In this document: piece by piece, positions 23,635 to 32,213 of the stretch | Layout of the letters: each line of letters begins with the position of its first letter | Position numbering within the stretch: the stretch's first letter is position 1 | From: JAPWJZ01 sp965279315 | Lineage (GTDB): Bacteria > Pseudomonadota > Alphaproteobacteria > Micavibrionales > UBA2020 | Assembly: GCA_965279315.1 (NCBI GenBank) | Contig: OZ257145.1 | Location: forward strand, 1,922,001 to 1,986,000 | DNA length: 64,000 bases | Direction of reading: 5' to 3' | Notes under the pieces: generated by a model | Database searches by the model: none | Told to the model about the DNA's origin: nothing | What the model saw: only the letters and a program-made list of their open reading frames with translations | Program-made: the position numbers and the translations under genes

Positions 23635-24369
23635 TTAAAATGTTTCTTTTTTAAACTCATACATGCCGAGGTTCTCATACCACTTACTACCGCTATGATT
23701 GCCTCCGCCAAGATTTTTACCACCTATCGTTTTCAACCATGGAAGATATTTTTCAATACCAAAAGTGACAGGCTCGTCGGTTGTCTCAAGAACGACTGAT
23801 TTTATCGCGACGCCCGCACCGAAAGCTTCTTCAAACGATACAACAGGAATTCCGGGATGTTTTTCTTGAAAGCTCTCCATATCTGCTGGAAACCTGACAT
23901 TTTCAATCGTCACTGGATTGTTTATATCGCGAAAACGCGCAAAATATGGGTACTGCCCTGTGGTTAAAGTGGCTTTAGCGTTTTTAAGCTTGCTGTAATG
24001 CTTTATTCCTTTGGCGGTTAACGGTTCATCGAACGGAAAAACATCAAAAACGATAGTTTTGGCATAGTCTCCATGCGTAAGCAGGAAAAGCAAGCCACGC
24101 TTTCCGAGGTCTATAACAACGGCCTCGCCTATGAAATCTATACTTGGGCTCATTTCGGGCAATAGTTTAATGCCATTCAGCACGCGGACTTCACGCACAG
24201 CGGAGCCTGTCTTCAAACCTTCCGGAGTCTCCACCGTTACGGTCAGTTTGTAACGCCATTTACTGCCTGAGGCCATATCCTGCATATACGACATGCAGCC
24301 GGAAAATATGAAGACTCCCAGCACAGCGAGACAAATATTTCTGAATTTTTTGAAGTTATCTTCGGTCAT
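23635..24369 (-). CDS. Lipoprotein paralogue A of an AT-rich pair
   Basis: The protein has 244 residues. The N-terminus NICLAVLGVFIFSGC is a lipoprotein signal with the lipobox cysteine at about residue 25. It shares a block order with the next gene: W-x-Y-x-TVxVxTPEGxxTGS, EAVVIDLGxRGxLF, FRDINNPxTI, SFEEAFGxxVxI and LPWLK. Such TPEG-type proteins are found as uncharacterised paralogues in several proteobacteria; no enzymatic motif is visible. The two genes are co-oriented and 67 bases apart. Confidence 0.65.
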   Translation of the reverse strand: MTEDNFKKFRNICLAVLGVFIFSGCMSYMQDMASGSKWRYKLTVTVETPEGLKTGSAVREVRVLNGIKLLPEMSPSIDFIGEAVVIDLGKRGLLFLLTHGDYAKTIVFDVFPFDEPLTAKGIKHYSKLKNAKATLTTGQYPYFARFRDINNPVTIENVRFPADMESFQEKHPGIPVVSFEEAFGAGVAIKSVVLETTDEPVTFGIEKYLPWLKTIGGKNLGGGNHSGSKWYENLGMYEFKKETF

Positions 24370-24436
24370 AGAATTTCTCCCTCGATATCGCCCGGATTTG
24401 CCGGATATAACAAATGGGTATCTCCAACGGCCATTT

Positions 24437-25201
24437 TTAAAAATTCCCGTATGAAAAATCAGTTCCGTCTATATAAAGCCCCGTCGGATCGATGTCAGGT
24501 TTCGCAGGATCGCTTCCGAACGGACCCTTCTCTTGGCTTCTCTTTGCCAGCCAAGGCAAAAAATCGTCTATTTTTCTTGTGACTGGATCTTTGGTAATTT
24601 CGATCGTAATTTGTGAAATCTTGACATTGCTTCCGAATGCTTGTTCGAAAGAAATAATGTCGCCTTTCGGCATCGCTTGTTTCAATACATCTATAGCGGG
24701 CTTGTCCGCAACGCGCTGTATGGTTTTCGGGTCATCCAGGTTACGGAAGCGTAGAAATTCAGGGTATAAACCCTGCTTTAGCTGAACGCTTCCCTGATCG
24801 GGAACAGCATCTATCCTCAGGCCAGAAGACCCTTCTTTATCAAATGCCCTTACTAATAAATCGGCACATGAATAGCCTCCCGTCGAAGCAAACAAAACAC
24901 CACGTTCGCCGAGATCGACGATAGCTGCCTCGCCTGCGCATTCAAGATCGACGCCCGAGCCCCCGCCGCCCGCTGTGTCTCCACCGTAAATCACTTTACG
25001 AACAACAGATCCAGTCCTGATCCCTTCGGGCGTATCTACACTCACTGTCATACGATAATGCCATATTTTTTTAGAAGCCTCCGAAAAAGGGTCATCTATA
25101 AATTGGCTTATGCGGTGAACTGGACGCCACAAAATAAAAAGGCATATTATAAACAAAAAGATAAATTTCTTTTTTATTCTCACTTGTCTCTCCATGGCCA
25201 T
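24437..25201 (-). CDS. Membrane-anchored paralogue B of an AT-rich pair
   Basis: The protein has 254 residues and is a paralogue of the downstream lipoprotein (same W-x-Y, TPEGIRTGSVVR, AAIVDLGERGVLF, FRNLDDPKTI, SFEQAFG and LPWLAK blocks). It has a plain N-terminal membrane helix (KKKFIFLFIICLFILW) and no lipobox. The pair therefore presents related domains through two kinds of anchor. An insertion of glycine-rich sequence (GGDTAGGGGSGVD) distinguishes it. Function unknown. Confidence 0.65.
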   Translation of the reverse strand: MAMERQVRIKKKFIFLFIICLFILWRPVHRISQFIDDPFSEASKKIWHYRMTVSVDTPEGIRTGSVVRKVIYGGDTAGGGGSGVDLECAGEAAIVDLGERGVLFASTGGYSCADLLVRAFDKEGSSGLRIDAVPDQGSVQLKQGLYPEFLRFRNLDDPKTIQRVADKPAIDVLKQAMPKGDIISFEQAFGSNVKISQITIEITKDPVTRKIDDFLPWLAKRSQEKGPFGSDPAKPDIDPTGLYIDGTDFSYGNF

Positions 25202-25483
25202 GCTTCATTTATTATATCCCGCCTGTATCCAGCTTGAAAGACGAAGATGCATGCGGCACAGCGCACGATTTGATTTGAATAATTGCGGATATAGGGGGTA
25301 TGCCACCAGAAATTTCCACCATCCCCCAGCCATCCACAGCGGCAGCAACTCTGGCATATAATTTGTCAGTGAATCCGGGTGCGGAAGAGAGAGATTAAGC
25401 GCGAAACGTTTTTTGTTGGCATGGAAGTCTTCATGTGGCATGTTTCAACAACGAAAAAACAAACACATCAGAGGGGAATATCC

Positions 25484-26254
25484 ATGAAATCCACGCTTCG
25501 CGCGCTTGCCGTCACTGCCGTTCTTGCAACCCTGATGGGCGCTGCGCCTGCGCTGGCCGATTGCGGCGGGCTGCCGGGGCAGGACGCGCTGAAAACCGCG
25601 CTGACCGATGCGCGCAAGGCGAATAACGGCGGCCTCAACCTTGATATGTGGGCGACGGTCGTTGACCGCGCGGGCATCGTTTGCGCGGTTGCGTATTCGG
25701 GTGACACCGTCGATGCGCAATGGCCGGGCAGCCGCGCGATTTCGGCGCAGAAGGCGAACACCGCGAACGCATTCAGCCTCAAGGGCCTCGCGCTCTCGAC
25801 CGCGAACCTTTATTCGGCGACGCAGCCGGGCGGTTCGCTGTTCGGTTTGCAGGAAAGCAACCCCGTCAACGTGAAGGCGGCCTATGCCGGTGACACCGCC
25901 GATTACGGCACGGCGGCGGATGCGCTGAAGGGCGAAAAGATCGGCGGCGTGAACGTGTTCGGCGGTGGGCTTGCATTGTATAACGACAAGGGCGAGATTT
26001 TGGGCGGCCTCGGCGTGTCGGGCGACACGTCCTGCGCGGACCACAACATCGCATGGCGCGCGCGCAACGCGCTGAAGCTGGACTTCGTGCCGGCGGGCGT
26101 GTCGAAAGACAAGAACGACAACATCATCTATGACGTGAAATCAGGCCACAGCGCCGGCGGCTTCGGCCACCCCACCTGCGGCGGCAAGGAAGCGGATGTC
26201 GCAAAGACACTCCCTGCTTCGTCGAAAGTGGCTGCACCTGCGAAAGCGGAGTGA
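25484..26254 (+). CDS. Secreted heme-binding (HbpS/GlcG-like) protein
   Basis: The protein has 256 residues from the ATG at 25484, behind GAGGGG. The signal peptide is MKSTLRALAVTAVLATLMGAAPALA with cleavage before DCGG. The body matches the DUF336/HbpS fold: LDMWATVVDRAGIVCAVAYSGD, SRAISAQKANTANAFS, GGLALYNDKGEILGGLGVSGDTSCADH. Relatives bind heme or act as accessory proteins of glycolate and redox enzymes. The Cys content is higher than usual. A strong terminator follows. Confidence 0.8.
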   Translation: MKSTLRALAVTAVLATLMGAAPALADCGGLPGQDALKTALTDARKANNGGLNLDMWATVVDRAGIVCAVAYSGDTVDAQWPGSRAISAQKANTANAFSLKGLALSTANLYSATQPGGSLFGLQESNPVNVKAAYAGDTADYGTAADALKGEKIGGVNVFGGGLALYNDKGEILGGLGVSGDTSCADHNIAWRARNALKLDFVPAGVSKDKNDNIIYDVKSGHSAGGFGHPTCGGKEADVAKTLPASSKVAAPAKAE

Positions 26255-26275
26255 GATTTTCTTTCTCGAAAAAAA

Positions 26276-26303
26276 AGGCTCTCCGCGAGGAGAGCCTTTT
26301 TTT
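26276..26303 (+). terminator. Intrinsic terminator
   Basis: A nine-bp stem AGGCTCTCC/GGAGAGCCT with loop GCGA, followed by eight T. It is preceded by eight A, so it is potentially bidirectional. Confidence 0.9.
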
Positions 26304-26309
26304 TATGCC

Positions 26310-26389
26310 GTCGTCCCCGCGAAAGCGGGGATCCCGGCGGCCTTATGCGCCCTGCCTATCCATGAGATCCCCGCTTTCGCGGGGATGAC
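26310..26389. repeat. 80-bp palindromic repeat, family A
   Basis: GTCGTCCCCGCGAAAGCGGG to its inverse ending GGGGATGAC, 80 bp. It lies between a terminator and a convergent gene. Confidence 0.85.
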
Positions 26390-26401
26390 GGGTGAGGGGG
26401 A

Positions 26402-27622
26402 TTAGCGGCGCGGCGCGGGCGCGGCGGATTTGCGGCGGGCGAGGGATTCCTCGATTGCGTCGATGGCGGCGTTGAACAGGTCGGCCAGCGTCACGGGCTG
26501 CGGGCGGCGGCGCTTCACGCCGTCTTCGCGCGCGGCCTCCATCTCGTCCAGTTTCTTGCGGGCGAGGCGCAGGGCCTTGCCGTCCAGCGGCTTGTGCTTT
26601 TTGTCGGTCTCTTCGCGGATGCGGTCGAGGATCTCGCCGCGTTTTTTCAGGCCGGTGAATTTCAGCTCCGGCTCGTTCTCCAGCGCGGCGCGGAACAGTA
26701 TCATCTGGTCATCGCGGTGCGTGACCTTGGTCAGCGCGATTTCGGCGAAGCTGACGGCCTGGTAATCCTGCAGGAAAACATCGCGCAGCTGGCGCGCGAC
26801 CGCGGTATCGGGTTTTGCGAACAGTTCGGGCAGCATGGCGGCGAATTCCACGATGCGCTGGTCATCCAGCAGCGTGGCGAGTCCGGTATACAGCACCACG
26901 CGCTGCTGCAGGTCGCGGGCGATCTTTTTCATCTCCTCCGCATGGTCGGCGGCGGCGAGCTCCGCGATGCGTTTCGGGTTCTGGTAGCTGTGCATTTCCG
27001 ATGCGGGCGCGGTTTCGGATGCAAGCGTATTGCCCATCCATTCCATCAGGCTGTCGACGTAATAGTGCCGTTCGCTTTGCAGCGCGGTGATGTCGTTCTG
27101 CGTATCGTGCCATTCCTGACGCTTGCGCTGGCGGGCGGCGTGGGGCGTTTCGACCGCTTCGGTCTTCTTTTCCAGCCAGCCGGGTTTCCACCACGGTGTT
27201 TTCGGCGCGGGTGCTTCGGGCTCCGGCGCGACGATGGGGGCGGGGATCAAGCCGTCGGGCAGCGCGGGCGGCGCAGGCGGCGCGTCGAGGCGCGGCGGGA
27301 ACAGCGGGTGGATTTTCGCAAGCGGGCTATCCGCGCCAAATGCCGCCCGCGCGCGCTCACCGAGGCCGCCGGTCGCCAGCACGATGCCCTGCACGTCGCC
27401 CAGCGTCGCCGCCATGAAAATCGCGTCACGCTCCAGCCCATAATCGATCAGGCGGGTGAGCCAGTGATGGGCGATGAAGACGAGGCTTTCCTGCTGCGCC
27501 AGCCATTCGCGCTTATGCGCCGCGTTCTCGTCCAGCGCGGCCATATAACCCGCAAGCGCGTTGCGGATATCGGCAAGCGCGGCGGCGTCTTGGGGCAGGG
27601 GTGCAGCGGGGGTGGCAGGCAT
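26402..27622 (-). CDS. Hypothetical helical protein
   Basis: The protein has 406 residues, Ala/Pro-rich at the N-terminus (MPATPAAPLPQDAAALAD) and largely alpha-helical. It has a proline-rich linker near residue 120-150 (APPAPPALPDGLIPAPIVAPEPE) and a strongly charged C-terminal third (KRRRPQPVTLADLFNAAIDAIEESLARRK). No signal peptide, membrane segment or known motif. Unrecognised; probably a cytoplasmic lineage-specific protein. Confidence 0.6.
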   Translation of the reverse strand: MPATPAAPLPQDAAALADIRNALAGYMAALDENAAHKREWLAQQESLVFIAHHWLTRLIDYGLERDAIFMAATLGDVQGIVLATGGLGERARAAFGADSPLAKIHPLFPPRLDAPPAPPALPDGLIPAPIVAPEPEAPAPKTPWWKPGWLEKKTEAVETPHAARQRKRQEWHDTQNDITALQSERHYYVDSLMEWMGNTLASETAPASEMHSYQNPKRIAELAAADHAEEMKKIARDLQQRVVLYTGLATLLDDQRIVEFAAMLPELFAKPDTAVARQLRDVFLQDYQAVSFAEIALTKVTHRDDQMILFRAALENEPELKFTGLKKRGEILDRIREETDKKHKPLDGKALRLARKKLDEMEAAREDGVKRRRPQPVTLADLFNAAIDAIEESLARRKSAAPAPRR

Positions 27623-27712
27623 GGCGATCCGGTTCGGGGTTGATACCGGCGCAGATTAGCAGGCGTACACATCGTTATGCAAATTAAATGCGTGACTGGT
27701 AAAGACCTGAAT

Positions 27713-27880
27713 TTATTTGGTATTTGCCTGATTGTTGAGCAGCGGGCCGCTGATAATGCCCAGATCCGCCGCGATCATGGCTTCGTATTCGACAATCTCG
27801 TCCTCGGGGATTTGCGTTGGATGGGGGTGCGGGGCGGCGGCCTGCTTCGGGCGGTCGATCTTGATGTGCATTGTAGGCAT
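27713..27880 (-). CDS. Small conserved-type hypothetical protein (55 aa)
   Basis: The start at 27880 is fixed by an excellent ribosome-binding site (GGAGGATT, 7 bases upstream); a codon at 27895 overlaps that site. The sequence begins MPTMHIKIDRPKQAAAPHPHP, continues EDEIVEYEAMIAADLG and ends in a polar tail. It has no known domain. Confidence 0.5.
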   Translation of the reverse strand: MPTMHIKIDRPKQAAAPHPHPTQIPEDEIVEYEAMIAADLGIISGPLLNNQANTK

Positions 27881-27944
27881 GGCAATCCTCCGCAAGAATA
27901 CGCCGGTCGCTAAAGCCTACGGCGCTGCGCCGCGATAGTTCCCT

Positions 27945-28478
27945 TTAGCGGGTGTCGATGATGGTTGCCTGCTCGCCGGCTTCGGGGGCGGTGAAATGCT
28001 TGCGGATATCATGGAAGTTTTTCAGGTTGCGTTCGGCGGTAGGGCCGCGGCGTTGCGCGATGCGCGCCAGCAGCACGTCGTCCGGCGCGGTCACGTAATG
28101 ATGCGCGCATTTGACGTTCCATTTTTGCGCCTGTGCGCGGGCATGGTCGCGCGATGCGCGGCTCCAGAAACCGAAATCGAGGATCACGCTGCGGCCGGTG
28201 GCGAGGATTTTTTCGGCATCGCGCCACAGCTGCGTCACGGCAGCGGCAAAGCACGCCTCCCATTCCTGCGCCAGTTTTTCGGGCGGAAAATTTGCGTCGC
28301 AATATTCATCGGCGTTCAGGCGCACAAAGCCCGTTTCGGCGGCAAGCTTTTTGGAATAGGTCGTTTTGCCCGCGCCCAGAAAACCCTGGATGATATAGAG
28401 CGTGGGGCGGCGGCGCAGGCGCGCCACGGCGAAGGCGAGGAGGAGGGCGATGCCGGTGACGACGAGGTTGGTAAACAT
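27945..28478 (-). CDS. Membrane-anchored AAA/zeta-like P-loop kinase
   Basis: The protein has 177 residues from the ATG at 28478. A single N-terminal membrane helix (FTNLVVTGIALLLAFAVARL) is followed by a basic RRRP and the P-loop GFLGAGKTT. Then come LNADEYCDANFP (the zeta/PNK-like acidic site), VILDFGFWSRASRD and a lid with Arg residues (RIAQRRGPTAERN). Relatives phosphorylate small molecules, nucleotides or RNA ends. The membrane anchor is unusual for this fold. It is the last gene of the cckA operon. Confidence 0.7.
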   Translation of the reverse strand: MFTNLVVTGIALLLAFAVARLRRRPTLYIIQGFLGAGKTTYSKKLAAETGFVRLNADEYCDANFPPEKLAQEWEACFAAAVTQLWRDAEKILATGRSVILDFGFWSRASRDHARAQAQKWNVKCAHHYVTAPDDVLLARIAQRRGPTAERNLKNFHDIRKHFTAPEAGEQATIIDTR

Positions 28479-28485
28479 GGGCGGC

Positions 28486-29034
28486 TTAACGCCCGCCGCC
28501 GTCGACGGCATCCTTGCGGAAGGCGATGGCCATAGCGGGGTTGATGAGGTCGGCGCGGCGGTCGGGATGGTCGAATTTCACGTTCTTGCGGCGGCGGTCG
28601 GGGCCGGTGTAGTTGTCGGCCAGCACGAAGGCGCGCGGGTGTTCGACGATATGCTCGATCTTCTGCGACAAGGCGCGCGCGGTGAAGGGCTTCACAAGGT
28701 AATCCGACACGCCCGCATCGCGCGCCTTGATGACGCGGTTCTGGTGGCCCGACCCCGCCATCATCAGGATCGGCACGAAGGGGTTGGGCGACACGCTGTC
28801 GCGGCGCAGGCGCTTGGCGAAGGTGAGGCCGCGGTCGGGGTTCTGCAGCCAGTCGACGATCACAAGGTCGTGGTTGTCGGAGGCGAACTTGCCGAAGGCC
28901 TCGTCGACGCCATAGGCGGAATGGATGGATTTTTCGGGCACCGTGAAAAACGTCAGCACGCCCTTGACGAGGTCGAACAGGGGCGGCGAGGTTTCAACGA
29001 CCAGGACCTTGACGTCCTTGAAATTATACGTCAT
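28486..29034 (-). CDS. Stand-alone receiver-domain protein
   Basis: The protein has 182 residues. The receiver fold: VKVLVVETSPPLFDLV (only one acidic residue instead of the usual pair), phospho-acceptor Asp in LVIVDWLQNPD, Thr/Ser region ILMMAGS, and YLVKPFTA with the conserved Lys. A C-terminal extension, NYTGPDRRRKNVKFDHPDRR, is basic. It lies 6 bases from cckA and may be part of the CckA phosphorelay. Confidence 0.82.
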   Translation of the reverse strand: MTYNFKDVKVLVVETSPPLFDLVKGVLTFFTVPEKSIHSAYGVDEAFGKFASDNHDLVIVDWLQNPDRGLTFAKRLRRDSVSPNPFVPILMMAGSGHQNRVIKARDAGVSDYLVKPFTARALSQKIEHIVEHPRAFVLADNYTGPDRRRKNVKFDHPDRRADLINPAMAIAFRKDAVDGGGR

Positions 29035-29040
29035 GCGGGG

Positions 29041-31545
29041 TTATGCCTTGTTCTCGATGACCTCCTTCACCTTGGTCGCGAGCTGCTTGAGGGTGAAGGG
29101 CTTGGGCAGGAAATAGACATCGGCGCCGAGATGTTCCTTGAAACGGTCCTCGGCATAGCCGGAAATAAAGATGATCTTGATCTGCGGATATTTTTCCTTC
29201 ACGTGCTTGGCCAGCGTCGTGCCGTCCATTTCGGGCATCATGACGTCGGTGATCAGGATTTCCGGCGTGAATTTTTTCTCCTCGAGGATTTTAAGCGCGG
29301 TGACGCCGCCCGGCGCGTCCATCACCTGATAGCCCTTGTTCGACAGCGCGCGGGCGGAGAAGGTGCGCACCGCGTCTTCATCCTCCACCAGCAAAATCTT
29401 GGCCGAACCGGTGAGGTCGCTGATGACGGGTTTTTCCTCGGCCACCTCCGCCTTTTTCGCGCCGGCGATTTCGGCGAAGCGGGGCAGGTAGATGATGAAG
29501 GTCGTGCCCTGCGCCATCACGGACTTGACCGAGATATAACCGCCCGTCTGGTGCACGATGCCGTGGACGGTCGCAAGGCCCAGCCCCGTGCCCGCGCCCA
29601 CTTCCTTGGTCGAGAAGAACGGCTCGAAAATGCGGCCCATGATGTCGGGGTTGATGCCGGTGCCGGTATCCTCCACCTCGATCATCGCCCAGTCGCCGGG
29701 GGGCAGCGTTTCGTCATTCGCCAGCTTGATGCCCGTCTTGTTCGTGATGTTCGACGTGCGGATGGAAAGCTTGCCGCCGTTCGCCATCGCGTCGCGCGCG
29801 TTGACGACAAGGTTGATGAGCACCTGTTCCATCTGGCCCTGGTCGGCCTTGATGAGGCTGATATCGGTCGAATGCGTCAGGCGCAGCTCGATGTTGGAGC
29901 CGATCAGGCGGCGCAGCAGGTGCGACAGTTCCGAGAGCACTTCCGCAAGGTCGAGCATGCGCGGCTGCAGCGTCTGCTGGCGCGAGAAGGCCAGCAGCTG
30001 GCGCACGAGGTTGGCGGCGCGGTTGGCGTTCTGCTTGATCTGCATGATATCGGCGAAGCTGGGGTCGCCCGGCTTGTGGCGCAGCAGCAGCAGGTCGCAG
30101 AAGCCGATCATGGCGGTCAGGAGGTTGTTGAAGTCGTGCGCGATGCCGCCCGCCAGCTGCCCCACCGCCTGCATTTTTTGCGACTGCGTGAATTGCTTTT
30201 CCAGTTTTTTCTGTTCGGTCAAATCGATGAAGTGCAAAACGAAATCATCGCCCGCCTTGAACTTGCGGGCATAGATCTGCGTGACGATCTCGATCGAGCC
30301 CTTGATCTGGACTTCAAGGAACGGGTCGGAATGTTCCCCGCGCGCAAGGTGCTTCAGCCAGTCTTCGGCGCGGTGCTGCTGGTCCTTGTGGATGAACTGC
30401 AGCAATGATTTCCCGTTCAGCGCGTTCACGGGCAGGCGCAGCATGGCGGCCAGCGTCGCGTTCGCGTCGCTGATGACGCCGCCTGCGGTCAGCATGCAGA
30501 TGCCGACGGGCGCTTCCTCGAACAACCGCTCGAAACGGTCCTCGGATTCACGCAAGGCCTGCTGCATTTTCTGCTCGGTCGTCATGTCGTACACGACGGA
30601 GCGTGAAATGACCTTGCCTTCTTCGTCCTTGGTGATCGAATGGGTGATCGCGGCCTTGAACACGCGGCCGCCCGCGCCCTTCATCAGCAATTCGCCATGC
30701 TGGTGATACCCGCCGCCGTCGAAACAGTCGTATGGTTTTCCTGTGGCGGGCGGGTTGACGAGGAAATCATGCAGCTTCGTCTTGCCGATAATCGTGCGCG
30801 CATCCGCGCCCAGCAGGCGCAGGAGCGTATCGTTCGCGAATTGCAGGCGGCCGTCTTCATCGACCGAGAAAAACCCGACGGGCGCGTTGTCGGTGAAATC
30901 GCGCAGCTTTTCGCGCTCTTCCCGTATCGCGGATTCCATCTGGTAGCGGTGCGTGATGTCGTCAAAACGCCAATGCACATAGCCCGGCCAGCCGATGATG
31001 AACTGGCAGGTGACCTGATACCAGATTGTTTTCCCGCGCATGCGCGTCTGGATTTCGGTCGATGCGGAACCGGCGGGCGATGCCTTGTTCTGCAAATCCT
31101 CCAGCGTCTTTTCGATTTTTTTCTGGTGTTCGAACAGGCGGGTGAACGCGCCGATGGTGGCCTCGCCCAGGCCCTCGACCATTTTGCTGAAGCGCGCATT
31201 GGCGTAAATCGTCTTGCCCTGCGCATCGGTGATGGCGCGCGCCTCGGCGCTTTTCTCCAGCACTTCGGTCAAAATCTTGCGGCTGCGATCGGCGTCGGAA
31301 AAGCTGCGGTTGAGCAGCAGCAGCGCAAGGCCGCCGATCAACCCGTAAAAATAAATCGCCAGCAGCGACAGGCCGATGCCGCCATGCAGGCGAACATAGA
31401 CGAGGCCGATCGCCAGAAACACATAACCCATCCCCGCCATGAACAGCATGATCGCCTTCGCATTGCGAACGGCGTTCTGGCTTTCGACCTTCTGTGGCTT
31501 CTTCTCGAAAAAAAAGCCGTTATTGGGATTGTTTTGCGAATTCAC
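29041..31545 (-). CDS. cckA: Cell-cycle hybrid histidine kinase CckA
   Basis: The protein has 834 residues. Two membrane helices (about 30-75) are followed by several PAS domains and a HisKA domain with GGIAHDFNNLLTAMIGFCDL. The CckA-specific dimerisation region follows (LVRQLLAFSRQQTLQPR), then HATPase with NLVVNARDAM and GTGLGLATVHGIV. A C-terminal receiver carries ILLVEDEDAVR, the Asp in LITDVMMPEMDG and LPKPFTLKQLA. CckA controls CtrA phosphorylation through ChpT in alphaproteobacteria. A perfect CtrA box lies upstream of the flagellar genes in this window. A receiver gene and a P-loop kinase gene follow in the same operon. Confidence 0.94.
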   Translation of the reverse strand: MNSQNNPNNGFFFEKKPQKVESQNAVRNAKAIMLFMAGMGYVFLAIGLVYVRLHGGIGLSLLAIYFYGLIGGLALLLLNRSFSDADRSRKILTEVLEKSAEARAITDAQGKTIYANARFSKMVEGLGEATIGAFTRLFEHQKKIEKTLEDLQNKASPAGSASTEIQTRMRGKTIWYQVTCQFIIGWPGYVHWRFDDITHRYQMESAIREEREKLRDFTDNAPVGFFSVDEDGRLQFANDTLLRLLGADARTIIGKTKLHDFLVNPPATGKPYDCFDGGGYHQHGELLMKGAGGRVFKAAITHSITKDEEGKVISRSVVYDMTTEQKMQQALRESEDRFERLFEEAPVGICMLTAGGVISDANATLAAMLRLPVNALNGKSLLQFIHKDQQHRAEDWLKHLARGEHSDPFLEVQIKGSIEIVTQIYARKFKAGDDFVLHFIDLTEQKKLEKQFTQSQKMQAVGQLAGGIAHDFNNLLTAMIGFCDLLLLRHKPGDPSFADIMQIKQNANRAANLVRQLLAFSRQQTLQPRMLDLAEVLSELSHLLRRLIGSNIELRLTHSTDISLIKADQGQMEQVLINLVVNARDAMANGGKLSIRTSNITNKTGIKLANDETLPPGDWAMIEVEDTGTGINPDIMGRIFEPFFSTKEVGAGTGLGLATVHGIVHQTGGYISVKSVMAQGTTFIIYLPRFAEIAGAKKAEVAEEKPVISDLTGSAKILLVEDEDAVRTFSARALSNKGYQVMDAPGGVTALKILEEKKFTPEILITDVMMPEMDGTTLAKHVKEKYPQIKIIFISGYAEDRFKEHLGADVYFLPKPFTLKQLATKVKEVIENKA

Positions 31546-31703
31546 GGGCGGGATGGTTTCCTTTGCCTTATTTTAACCAGTTAAACGTTAAAAATCTAAT
31601 ATCTTCATGCTCTTGCCCGTCATAAGGCGCGGGGTGACGGGGCTTTACCAAGCCTTAACCCGTCATATGGTAATATTCGAGCAGTGAAACAGGCGGAGGC
31701 ATC

Positions 31704-32201
31704 ATGGGCACGTTCAATGCGTTCGAGGCAAAGTACAAGCTGCGCGATGTGTTTTCGCCCTATGCGCGCATCACGCCTGCGGACACTCTCGCCGGCCCCG
31801 CTGGCATAGACGCGTCATCGGCGATGGAAATGCTGCTGTCGATGAAAACGAAGCTTTATAAAGACGTCCTGAATGGCGGTTATATCGCGCATGGCGACAT
31901 CGATTTTTCCAAGCGCGACATGGACTGGCTGCCCGATATGTCGCAGATCAAGGTCGATGGCACCGTCGATCTGCGCGGCAACAAGCTGGAAAACCTCTAC
32001 GGCGCGCCGAAAGAATTCGCCAAACTGCATAGCGATTTCGGCAGCTTCTCCTCGTGGGCCGAGGTGCCCGGGGCGCTGAAACAGCCTTCCGAAAAGCAAT
32101 TGGCCGAAGAAAAAGCCGCCGCCGAAGCGAAGGCGAAATTCGCAGCCGAACGAAAATCCAAAACGCTGGTCGGCAGGTTCCTGTCTAAATTGGGCGCCTG
32201 A
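31704..32201 (+). CDS. Short repeat-family protein related to the 60.0-63.0 kb cluster
   Basis: The protein has 165 residues. The middle (GDIDFSKRDMDWLPDMSQIKVDGTVDLRGNKLENLYGAP) and the following block (SDFGSFSSWAEVP) match the core and end of the proteins at 60440, 61477 and 62082, which read DVDFNDREMLPDL, ...NNLKDL...GP and SDYGVFASWDDVP. It has one repeat instead of several. The C-terminus is a charged coiled coil ending RFLSKLGA, not the APKTASF tail. It is probably an isolated paralogue. Confidence 0.6.
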   Translation: MGTFNAFEAKYKLRDVFSPYARITPADTLAGPAGIDASSAMEMLLSMKTKLYKDVLNGGYIAHGDIDFSKRDMDWLPDMSQIKVDGTVDLRGNKLENLYGAPKEFAKLHSDFGSFSSWAEVPGALKQPSEKQLAEEKAAAEAKAKFAAERKSKTLVGRFLSKLGA

Positions 32202-32213
32202 TACCCCGTCGTA

